Of a stretch of 7,133 nucleotides of DNA, positions 1 through 5,416 are shown piece after piece. Every line of letters begins with the position of its first letter. Within the stretch, counting starts at the first letter, position 1. Under the pieces are notes generated by a model. That model was not told the DNA's origin and did no database searches. It worked only from the letters and a program-made list of their open reading frames with translations. The stretch is from NCBI GenBank assembly GCA_003511465.1, contig DOID01000135.1:13513-20645 (forward strand), written 5' to 3'. The position numbers and the translations under genes are program-made. This DNA is from Bacillota bacterium (GTDB taxonomy: Bacteria; Bacillota; UBA4882; UBA10575).

Positions 1-195
1 GAGTTGACCGGCAGCGCCGACAAAGGGGCGTCCTTGAAGGTCTTCCTCAGCGCCGGGCCCTTCCCCGATGATCATCAGTCCGGGGTGCCCCTCACCGAAG
101 ACAACCTGCTGGCAACCTTCTCTTAAGCCACAACGCTTACAGATAAGTACTTCCTCTTCCAAGCGTGCCAGTTTAGCCTGGATTTCTACAGACAT
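1..195 (-). CDS. Family 4 uracil-DNA glycosylase, N-terminal part (gene cut by window edge)
   Basis: Reading the minus strand from the ATG at 195-193 gives 65 codons that run off the left edge. Family 4 (UdgB/Tth-type) glycosylases remove uracil from DNA to start base-excision repair and carry a 4Fe-4S cluster. Visible here are a Cys-x2-Cys pair (C19, C22) that matches the first two cluster ligands, the uracil-pocket motif GEGPGAEED at residues 44-52, and the following QGRPFVGAAGQL block at 54-65. All three are hallmarks of this family. The remaining two cluster cysteines and the C-terminal HPS-type motif lie outside the window. A GGGGGTG ribosome binding site (201-207 on the plus strand, read in reverse) is well placed for this ATG. 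The gene diverges from rlmD, and the two share a 134-bp intergenic region. Confidence 0.93.
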   Translation of the reverse strand, partial: MSVEIQAKLARLEEEVLICKRCGLREGCQQVVFGEGHPGLMIIGEGPGAEEDLQGRPFVGAAGQL

Positions 196-329
196 CAAAA
201 CACCCCCGGTTATTTCTTTACAGATCTATTTCCGCGGCGAGCGAGGGAAACCCTTCCTCTTCCGCCGTTTTTATGGTAATCTTAATTTATACTTTTATTT
301 CGAGGTTAGCTTTTGGTGGAGGGATTAAG

Positions 330-1715
330 ATGCGACAAACCGACCAGGTTCCGGTTAAAGTTGGTGACGTAATTACTGTTGAGATCCACGGCTACGCCAC
401 CCAGGGAGAAGGTGTCGGTCGTTATCAGGGTTTTACTGTTTTTGTGCCCAACTGTTTAGATGGCGAGACCGTGTTAACCAGGATTGAATTGGTCAAGAAA
501 AACTACGCCCGCGGCGAACTAATGCAGGTGATTACCGAGTCACCCCATCGAGTAACGCCGGGCTGCGGTCTGTACGCCGAGTGTGGCGGCTGTCAGCTTT
601 TACATATGGATTATCCCGGGCAATTAGAGTTTAAACGTCGGCGGGTAATTGAGGTAATGGAACGGCTAGGTGGTTTTAAAGGCATCACCGTCCACCCGGT
701 GATCGGGATGCCCGAACCTTGGAAATACCGGAATAAGGTACAATATCCCTTTGCCCTTGATGACCAGGGTAAAGTTGTGATCGGTTGCTATCAGAAAGGT
801 ACCCACAATGTGGTCGATACGCGGGAATGTTTGATCCAGCATGACCTGAACAGCAGGATCATGAACCGTCTCCGTGAATTAGCACAAGGTATGGGGATTT
901 CAGTTTATGATGAAAAAACCGGCCAAGGGCTCCTCCGTTATGTACTGGTCAAGAACGGTTTTGAGTCGGGTGAAGCGATGGTGGTTATAGTCACTAATGG
1001 GTCGGAGTTTCCCGAAGGGAAAGAACTGGCCAGCATGGTAGCTTCCGATTTCCCTGAGCTGAAAAGCGTGGTCCAGAATATCAATACCTCCGGTGGTAAT
1101 GTGGTCTTAGGTGCGCGTAATAAAGTGCTGTACGGGGAAGAGGGGATCATCGACCGCCTAGGCGATCTGGAGTTTAAAATCTCCGCTACTTCCTTCTTCC
1201 AAGTCAACCCGGCGCAAACGGAAATATTGTATCAGATAGCTATGGACTATGCCCAGCTAACGGGGACAGAGCGGGTTCTTGATGCCTACTGCGGAGTTGG
1301 CACTCTCACCCTTTTTCTTGCTCGGCAAGCAAAGGAAGTCTATGGGATTGAAGTAATTCCTGAAGCGATTGAAGATGCCAAGGAAAACGCTGTCCGCAAC
1401 AAAATGGATAATGTGGTCTTTGCCATGGGGGCAACCGAAGAAGTGCTGCCGAAACTAGCCAACATCGGGATTGATTTTGAGGTAGCGGTGGTTGATCCTC
1501 CCCGTAGTGGTTGTGAGGAACGGGTCCTCCAGACTTTTGTGAAACTAAACGTGCCGCGGATTGTCTATGTCAGTTGTAACCCCAGCACACTCGCCCGGGA
1601 CCTGAAGTACCTAGTAAATAGGGGTTATAAGGTAAAAGAGATCCAGCCAGTGGATATGTTCCCGCACACTTACCATATTGAGTGTGTGGCATTGATGTCG
1701 AGGGGAAAAAAATGA
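330..1715 (+). CDS. rlmD: 23S rRNA (uracil-5-)-methyltransferase, RlmD/RlmCD type
   Basis: The 461-residue protein is a TrmA/RumA-family enzyme that uses S-adenosylmethionine to make 5-methyluridine in 23S rRNA. An N-terminal TRAM domain (about 10-68) binds RNA. Four cysteines in the family pattern (C79, C85, C88 and C167) should hold the 4Fe-4S cluster. The C-terminal methyltransferase domain shows FFQVNP (289-294), the SAM-binding DAYCGVGTLTL (318-328), DPPRSG (389-394), the catalytic nucleophile in SCNP (C416) and the general base in HIEC (E451). Length and motif order are normal. The reading frame is open 19 codons further upstream, but the ATG at 330 has a strong GGTGGAGGG site (315-323) six bases before it and gives the usual N-terminus. 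In Bacillota one enzyme of this type (RlmCD) can methylate two uridines, so the exact target position(s) are inferred, not shown. Confidence 0.96.
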   Translation: MRQTDQVPVKVGDVITVEIHGYATQGEGVGRYQGFTVFVPNCLDGETVLTRIELVKKNYARGELMQVITESPHRVTPGCGLYAECGGCQLLHMDYPGQLEFKRRRVIEVMERLGGFKGITVHPVIGMPEPWKYRNKVQYPFALDDQGKVVIGCYQKGTHNVVDTRECLIQHDLNSRIMNRLRELAQGMGISVYDEKTGQGLLRYVLVKNGFESGEAMVVIVTNGSEFPEGKELASMVASDFPELKSVVQNINTSGGNVVLGARNKVLYGEEGIIDRLGDLEFKISATSFFQVNPAQTEILYQIAMDYAQLTGTERVLDAYCGVGTLTLFLARQAKEVYGIEVIPEAIEDAKENAVRNKMDNVVFAMGATEEVLPKLANIGIDFEVAVVDPPRSGCEERVLQTFVKLNVPRIVYVSCNPSTLARDLKYLVNRGYKVKEIQPVDMFPHTYHIECVALMSRGKK

Positions 1716-1728
1716 GTGTGTAAAAGAG

Positions 1729-1970
1729 CCTTATATATCACCTATTGATATTTTTTCGCTGGCTTATACAATAACACAGCTAACTTTAGTTTTTATCCAA
1801 TGGGTGACCATTTAAGTGGCATGTGTATTAAGAATGATGGCAATCCAATAATTGCCATCAATTTTTCTATGTCCGTTGGTAGACAGCGTTTTTCAATGGC
1901 TCACGAACTTGTTCAACCCTATCCCACTTCTGATGAAGATCTATATGAACAATACCATTCCCATTATTAA
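1729..1970 (+). pseudogene. Decayed ImmA/IrrE-type metallopeptidase fragment (DUF955)
   Basis: Two adjacent frames together encode a fragment resembling ImmA/IrrE-family zinc peptidases, which typically cleave a phage- or mobile-element-linked repressor. Frame one (1729-1794) reads PYISPIDIFSLAYTITQLTL, then VF. The match continues in a second frame from about 1795 through YPMGDHLSGMCIKND, IIAIN and MSVGRQRFSMAHEL to a stop at 1968-1970. The shift falls at a run of five T (1790-1794), where six would restore one frame. The family's zinc motif HExxH is damaged: H-E-L-V-Q is seen (codons 1902-1916), so the second histidine is lost, and the sequence stops resembling the family soon after. No start codon is visible in the first frame, and the N-terminal and C-terminal parts are missing. 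I read this as a relic of a mobile element next to rlmD. The assignment comes from recognising the SGMCIK / MSxGRQRFSxAHEL pattern. Confidence 0.75.
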
Positions 1971-2024
1971 TCATTGTTCCGGGGGCTGCTACCTGATGGA
2001 GTCGAAAGGGGCGAGAGGAAAACA

Positions 2025-2744
2025 ATGTCTAACATAAACATCAAGCCGGAAAAACTCCATACAACGGATTTAGGAGAGGTGCGGATTAGGCGTAATCTCA
2101 ATTTACAAATTGACAATGTTGTTTTGTGGTGCAAAGAAGTGGTCAAAGAAGCGGACATGATCATGAGACAAGGCAAGAACTGGTATGCTTACAGAAACGG
2201 CGTGGTGCTCACTATAAACGCACAAAGCCATACGATAATCACTGCCCATCCGGTAAACCCAGAGCTTCGCTTGATGCGGTCTGAAGATTATCAATGTCTT
2301 TCGGGGTTTTTATATCACGCGATATTTGTACCCGAAGGGGTTGAACCGCCGCCAAGAAGCATCATCAATGACCCGGCGATCTATGTCTATATCAAGGATT
2401 TTGGCTCTAAGCCAGGTGATATAGGTGTGGTGGCGGAGCAAAACGATCAAATAATTGGGGCTGCCTGGACACGAATCATTCCTTCCTATGGTCACATTGA
2501 CGATGAAACTCCCGAACTTGCTATTTCCATATTGCCTGCATTTCGTGAATATGGCATCGGAACGAAGTTGATGAAAAAGCTATTTACTGTTTTGCGGACC
2601 AACGGTTACTCGAGGACTTCACTTTCAGTGCAAAAGGATAATCCGGCGGTGCGGTTTTACGAGAGGTTGGGGTATAGGGTTACCGAAGAAAAGTCAGACC
2701 ATGTCGGTAATGTGGATTTCATTATGCTTAAAGAACTGATTTAG
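2025..2744 (+). CDS. DUF3781 domain fused to a GNAT N-acetyltransferase
   Basis: The 239-residue product has two parts. Residues about 10-77 match the small DUF3781 family (LGEVRIRRNL, VVLWCKE, GKNWYAYRNGVVLTINAQS, HTIITAH), which has no known function and usually ends near that last motif as a stand-alone protein of roughly 80 residues. Residues about 80-239 form a GNAT domain that should transfer acetyl from acetyl-CoA to an unknown amine. It has a FVPEGVEPPPR segment (101-111), the CoA pyrophosphate loop REYGIG (174-179), and the motif B region NPAVRFYERLGY (206-217). The ATG at 2025 was chosen because GAGAGGA lies just upstream (2013-2019). An in-frame ATG at 1974 would add 17 residues that do not look like either domain. 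No frameshift or stop separates the parts. Substrate unknown. Confidence 0.85.
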   Translation: MSNINIKPEKLHTTDLGEVRIRRNLNLQIDNVVLWCKEVVKEADMIMRQGKNWYAYRNGVVLTINAQSHTIITAHPVNPELRLMRSEDYQCLSGFLYHAIFVPEGVEPPPRSIINDPAIYVYIKDFGSKPGDIGVVAEQNDQIIGAAWTRIIPSYGHIDDETPELAISILPAFREYGIGTKLMKKLFTVLRTNGYSRTSLSVQKDNPAVRFYERLGYRVTEEKSDHVGNVDFIMLKELI

Positions 2745-2775
2745 GGACTGGCCGGTGACATCTTACAGATGAGTA

Positions 2776-2821
2776 ACGCCGATTTATGAGTAAGTAATCG
2801 GCGTATTGTTATGGCTTTTTT
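2776..2821 (+). terminator. Hairpin with trailing T-run, possible terminator
   Basis: A perfect 9-bp inverted repeat, ACGCCGATT (2776-2784) with AATCGGCGT (2796-2804), encloses an 11-base loop. A run of six T follows at 2816-2821, but 11 bases after the stem, which is further than in a classical intrinsic terminator. It lies 32 bases after the stop of the DUF3781-GNAT gene, so termination of that transcript is plausible. It could instead be a remnant of a mobile-element end. Confidence 0.4.
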
Positions 2822-2975
2822 AACGGGGAGGGCAACTTTAGCATTGAGGTGAAGAAGTTAAGCCGAGCAGACCCTTGCCACCGGGCTTTTGCTTATTGTA
2901 TATTCGCTTGTTGTTCCTACTAAACCATCAGTTTGGCCTAAGTGGAATGGTATATTCTCACCTATAACCAAATTG
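2822..2975. other. Intergenic stretch without a recognisable gene
   Basis: About 150 bases between the hairpin and the antitoxin promoter hold no supported gene. One frame is open for 41 codons (2798-2923, including the stop) but lacks a start with a ribosome binding site. No tRNA-like cloverleaf, transposase or attachment-site repeat was recognised. Confidence 0.5.
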
Positions 2976-3004
2976 TTGATTTCATAGCACTAAAAGGGTA
3001 TAAT
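2976..3004 (+). promoter_or_regulatory. Sigma-A-type promoter of the toxin-antitoxin operon
   Basis: TTGATT (2976-2981) and a perfect TATAAT (2999-3004) are separated by exactly 17 bases. The antitoxin ATG follows 33 bases after the -10 box, with AAGGAG at 3024-3029. Operons of this type are usually repressed by the antitoxin, but I see no strong palindromic operator here. Confidence 0.8.
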
Positions 3005-3037
3005 ATGGTTAGAATATTACTACAAGGAGTTGATGTC

Positions 3038-3328
3038 ATGCTGATTAAACCGTCCGCAAGCATCAGGCAGCACTATAATGAAATTGCGGCTTTATGCAAA
3101 TCTTCTGGGGAGCCTGTGTATCTTACCAAAAACGGCGAGGGCGATCTTGTGGTTATGGATATAGAGGCGTTTACCCGCCGTGAAAAAATGCTCAAGCTGC
3201 GCGAAGAGCTGCTGGCCGTTGAGGAAGATCGTCTGGCCGGACGCGCAGGAGTGACACCGGATGAATTGGACAGCGATCTGGACAGCATTATTGACGAGGT
3301 GGAACATGGAAAAAAAGAGTCAATATAA
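3038..3328 (+). CDS. Type II antitoxin, Phd/YefM family
   Basis: This 96-residue protein fits Phd/YefM antitoxins, which bind their own promoter through the N-terminal domain and neutralise a partner toxin through a flexible C-terminal tail. Residues 1-50 show the expected pattern: IKPSASIRQHYNEIAALCK, then EPVYLTKNGEGDLVVMD, then a short helix. Residues 50-96 are strongly charged and acidic (VEEDRLAG, DELDSDLDSIIDEVE), as expected for the toxin-wrapping tail. The ATG at 3038 is preferred over the longer frame from 2942 because AAGGAG lies eight bases upstream and the longer version would include the promoter. Its last 23 bases overlap the toxin gene, which suggests translational coupling. 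The antitoxin appears complete and functional. Confidence 0.92.
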   Translation: MLIKPSASIRQHYNEIAALCKSSGEPVYLTKNGEGDLVVMDIEAFTRREKMLKLREELLAVEEDRLAGRAGVTPDELDSDLDSIIDEVEHGKKESI

Positions 3329-3563
3329 GGTGATTGTCTCTGATCGTGCCCGACAGATGCTGGCAGGTCATGTTCGTTTTCTGGCACAAAAAAGCCCTTC
3401 TGCCGCTAGAAAAACCAAGAATGAATTGATAGATGCAATTCGCTCCCTCTCCATTATGCCGGAGCGATTTCCTTTTCTCAATACTGAATTCATACAGCTA
3501 AACAAGTATCATAAGATGTTTATGGAGAAAAGGTATTTGATTCTCTATCAGATGACCTTATAA
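3306..3563 (+). CDS. RelE/ParE-type toxin, C-terminally shortened
   Basis: The 85-residue product starts at the ATG inside the end of the antitoxin gene, with GAGGTGG a few bases upstream, the standard arrangement for a type II pair. The pattern is that of the RelE/ParE fold: YKVIVSDRARQML (7-19), the helix with RKTKNELIDAIRSL (35-48), PERFPFLN (52-59), then YHKMFMEKRYLILYQ (68-82). Related proteins normally continue for about 15-20 more residues with a final strand containing a D-x-R-type segment. Here the frame ends after only Met-Thr-Leu. I found no continuation in the other two frames, so the end looks replaced, not frameshifted. Loss of the last strand probably weakens or abolishes toxicity, though the antitoxin-binding surface may remain. 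RelE-like (mRNA cleavage) and ParE-like (gyrase) activity cannot be told apart from this sequence. Confidence 0.85.
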   Translation: MEKKSQYKVIVSDRARQMLAGHVRFLAQKSPSAARKTKNELIDAIRSLSIMPERFPFLNTEFIQLNKYHKMFMEKRYLILYQMTL

Positions 3564-3564
3564 T
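3537..3564 (+). promoter_or_regulatory. Predicted promoter for the DUF5131-GNAT-ogt operon
   Basis: TTGATT (3537-3542) and a perfect TATAAT (3559-3564) are separated by 16 bases, ending 29 bases before the DUF5131 start codon. The toxin's TAA stop (3561-3563) lies within the -10 box. This would allow the downstream genes to be transcribed independently of the toxin-antitoxin promoter. Confidence 0.65.
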
Positions 3565-3593
3565 ATTACACTTTGAACAAAAGAGGGGTGCCT

Positions 3594-4313
3594 ATGAACT
3601 GGGAGCCGTGGACAGGTTGTTACAAAATAAGTGATGGTTGTACAAACTGTTACTTTTACGGACCACATGCAAAACGCTACGGTCAAAATACAATACAAAA
3701 AACAGATAAATTTGATTGGCCGATAAGGAAAACGGCAAAAGGCGAGTACAATATTAAAGGGAACAAAATTCTTGCGACTTGCTTTGCAACCGACTTTTTC
3801 TTGCCTGAAGCGGACGAATGGCGAAAAGAAGTTTGGTCTATTATTAAGGAAAGAACCGATATAGATTTTTTGATTTTGACAAAGCGAATTAACCGTTTCC
3901 TTGTATCACTTCCACACGATTGGGGAGCAGGATATGACAATGTTAATATTGGTTGTACGATCGAAAATCAAAAATTAGCGAATGATCGACTTCCATTATT
4001 CTTATCCTATCCGATCAAGCGGCGTTTTATTGCCTGTGCCCCGCTTTTAGAAGCGATAGATTTAACACCGTATCTTCACGGAGTAGACCATGTTACAGTT
4101 GGCGGTGAAACGGGGCGGGAAGCTCGTGAATGCGATTTTGATTGGGTACTTAATATCCGTGAACAATGTTTAAAAGCTAATACAACATTTTGGTTCAAGA
4201 ATACGGGCTCACTTTTTAAACGTAATGGCGCAGTGGAAAAAATAAATCCATTTAAGCAAACAAGTATGGCGAAAGAGCTGGGTATAGATATTTCAGACGG
4301 AAAGAGGTTGTTT
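3594..4313 (+). CDS. DUF5131 (phage Gp37/Gp68-like) three-Cys-motif protein
   Basis: The 240-residue protein opens with WEPWTGCYKISDGCTNCYF. This gives the C-x6-C-x2-C arrangement (C9, C16, C19) that defines the DUF5131 / Gp37-Gp68 family, found in phages and mobile regions. Further family-like blocks are TCFATDFFLPEADEWR (62-77), DFLILTKR (91-98), NVNIGCTIEN (116-125), RRFIACAPLL (143-152), HVTVGGETGREAREC (166-180) and TFWFKNTG (198-205). The regular alternation of strands and helices suggests a barrel fold, and the cysteine cluster suggests a metal or Fe-S centre like that of radical-SAM enzymes. That is inference, since no biochemical role is established that I know of. The ATG at 3594 follows GAGGGG (3583-3588). 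An upstream in-frame TTG (3573) lacks such a site. The stop codon is 4314-4316. The methyltransferase-like partner TcmP often associated with this family is not present here. Confidence 0.87.
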
Positions 4314-4344
4314 TGAAAAGAGTACATTTTCGTAACAAGCAAAG

Positions 4345-4365
4345 CAACATTTGTCTTAAATGTTG
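4345..4365. repeat. Perfect 8-bp hairpin between DUF5131 and GNAT genes
   Basis: CAACATTT (4345-4352) and AAATGTTG (4358-4365) form a perfect stem around a five-base GTCTT loop, in the 88-base gap of the presumed operon. No T-run follows on either strand, so it is not a standard terminator. It could be an mRNA processing or stability element, or chance in AT-rich sequence. Confidence 0.5.
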
Positions 4366-4404
4366 GAAATGCTTGGCAACAAATCCTTAAAGGCGGTGAA
4401 GCGT

Positions 4405-4791
4405 ATGGAAATTAGGAAATACAGCAAAACAGATGAAGCGTTGCTTTTTGATTTGCTCATTGACGAGGGGGATGATTGGAGTGATTATCACGGGCCGACT
4501 GGCCGCAGTAAATATATCAAGGCGCTTGAATCAAGCATAACATATATCGCTTATGATGAAACCCTTGTTTGGGGTTATGTACGCTGCCGGGAAGATGATG
4601 GTTTCGGTGTTTATATTTATGATTTACTCGTAAGAAAAACACATCGGGGAAAGCAGATTGGTAAAATCCTTATGGAACAGGTGTGCAAAGACTTTCCAAA
4701 TCAACCGGTCTATGTAATGAGCGATGTCGACTCGTATTACGAAAAACTGGGATATCGTAGAGAGGGATCGATATTTGAGGTTAAAGCATAA
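4405..4791 (+). CDS. GNAT-family N-acetyltransferase (small, single domain)
   Basis: A 128-residue acetyl-CoA-dependent N-acetyltransferase. The N-terminal segment (MEIRKYSKTDEALLFDLL) begins the fold. Strand 4 and the CoA pyrophosphate loop are seen in VYIYDLLVRKTHRGKQIGKIL (69-89), with R81 to G86 as the R-x-x-x-x-G loop. The last part carries the YYEKLGYRREG motif (111-121) common to GNAT enzymes. The acceptor cannot be predicted. The ATG at 4405 is supported by AAGGCGGTGA (4390-4399); the longer frame from 4360 begins inside the hairpin and has no such site. The TAA stop shares its last base with the ATG of the next gene, so the two are probably translationally coupled and co-transcribed with the DUF5131 gene. 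The protein is not closely similar by eye to the GNAT domain encoded at 2025-2744. Confidence 0.88.
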   Translation: MEIRKYSKTDEALLFDLLIDEGDDWSDYHGPTGRSKYIKALESSITYIAYDETLVWGYVRCREDDGFGVYIYDLLVRKTHRGKQIGKILMEQVCKDFPNQPVYVMSDVDSYYEKLGYRREGSIFEVKA

Positions 4792-5342
4792 TGAATCAAG
4801 AGGCTCAAAATATGTACTACACAACAGATTATTCATCACCAATCGGGATGCTTAAACTTGCTGCTGACGGTGAGTCACTGGTTGGATTGTGGATGGAAGG
4901 ACAAAAATATTATTTCCATACCATAACGGGTGAAACAAGGGAAGATAATCATCTACCAATCTTTGAAGCCACCAAGAGCTGGCTAGACCGCTACTTTGCA
5001 GGAGAGAAACCGGCTATTTCTGCGTTACCATTAGCACCAACGGGCGGAGAATTTCGGCAAGAAGTATGGGAAATTCTTTGCCAAATTCCTTATGGACAGG
5101 TAATCACGTACGGCGATCTCGCAAAGAAAGTGGCTAATAAAATGAACAAAACGAGCATGTCTGCGCAAGCGGTGGGCGGAGCGGTTGGCCATAATCCCAT
5201 TTCGATTATCATTCCCTGTCACAGAGTGGTAGGCGTAAAAGGCAGTCTGACCGGATATGCTGGTGGTGTAAAAAAGAAGTTATGGTTATTGGCCCATGAA
5301 GGAATAGATACCAAGAGCTTTGTAACTCCTTTAGTCATTTAA
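4791..5342 (+). CDS. ogt: Methylated-DNA-[protein]-cysteine S-methyltransferase (Ogt/MGMT)
   Basis: A 183-residue suicide repair protein that moves methyl or larger alkyl groups from O6-alkylguanine (and O4-alkylthymine) in DNA to its own cysteine. Residues about 8-75 are the variable N-terminal domain. The C-terminal DNA-binding domain shows FRQEVWEIL (88-96), the QIPYGQVITYGDLA block (98-111) with the nucleotide-flipping Tyr107, GHNP (133-136), the active site IPCHRVVG with acceptor C143, GYAGG (155-159) and LLAHE (166-170). At the usual arginine-finger position (R-A-V-G in human MGMT) there is Gln126 (Q-A-V-G). The ATG at 4791 overlaps the preceding stop by one base. A second in-frame ATG at 4812, preceded by AAGAGG (4799-4804), would give a 176-residue protein beginning MYYTTDY and is equally credible. 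Length is normal either way. Confidence 0.95.
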   Translation: MNQEAQNMYYTTDYSSPIGMLKLAADGESLVGLWMEGQKYYFHTITGETREDNHLPIFEATKSWLDRYFAGEKPAISALPLAPTGGEFRQEVWEILCQIPYGQVITYGDLAKKVANKMNKTSMSAQAVGGAVGHNPISIIIPCHRVVGVKGSLTGYAGGVKKKLWLLAHEGIDTKSFVTPLVI

Positions 5343-5350
5343 CAAACTGC

Positions 5351-5379
5351 TTGCTAATTAGGAGCAAACGCTATATTAT
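5351..5379 (+). promoter_or_regulatory. Possible promoter of the GntR regulator gene
   Basis: TTGCTA (5351-5356) and TATTAT (5374-5379) lie 17 bases apart, matching the sigma-A consensus at four and five of six positions. It falls just after the ogt stop and 38 bases before the GTG start. Confidence 0.45.
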
Positions 5380-5385
5380 GAGGTT

Positions 5386-5393
5386 GTTATAAC
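5386..5393. promoter_or_regulatory. GTTATAAC palindrome, candidate autoregulatory operator
   Basis: A perfect 8-bp palindrome sits immediately downstream of the predicted -10 box, where a bound repressor would block initiation. It shares the TTGTTA/TAACAA hexamer (5384-5389) with the repeats in front of the SIS gene, which suggests the same GntR-family protein may recognise both. This is inference from position and similarity only. Confidence 0.35.
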
Positions 5394-5416
5394 CAATGAG
5401 ATAGCGAGATGATGAT

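Noticed and set aside
68..328. Plus-strand open frame of 86 codons before rlmD.
   Set aside because: It runs opposite the uracil-DNA glycosylase gene and through the divergent intergenic region, with no family resemblance.
196..329. Promoters for the divergent uracil-DNA glycosylase and rlmD genes.
   Set aside because: A TATACT (288-293) is present, but no matching -35 box was found at the right distance, so I could not support a specific promoter on either strand.
938..1207. Minus-strand open frame of 89 codons inside rlmD.
   Set aside because: It lies fully inside a well-supported gene on the other strand, with no recognisable protein pattern.
1852..2037. Plus-strand 61-codon frame.
   Set aside because: Out of frame with the peptidase relic and runs into the next gene's start; no ribosome binding site or motif.
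2798..2923. Open frame encoding ...YGFFNGEGNFSIEVKK..., faintly like the start of a LAGLIDADG homing endonuclease (GFFDGEGSFSI).
   Set aside because: Only about 41 codons, no start codon with a ribosome binding site, and the sequence after the motif does not continue like the family. The short match could be chance.
3073..3387. Minus-strand open frames opposite the antitoxin and toxin genes.
   Set aside because: Serine/arginine-rich composition typical of the complement of a real gene; no motif and no ribosome binding site.
5351..5367. TTGCT...AGCAA inverted repeat after ogt as a terminator.
   Set aside because: Only a 5-bp stem without a T-run, and it overlaps a better-supported promoter prediction.
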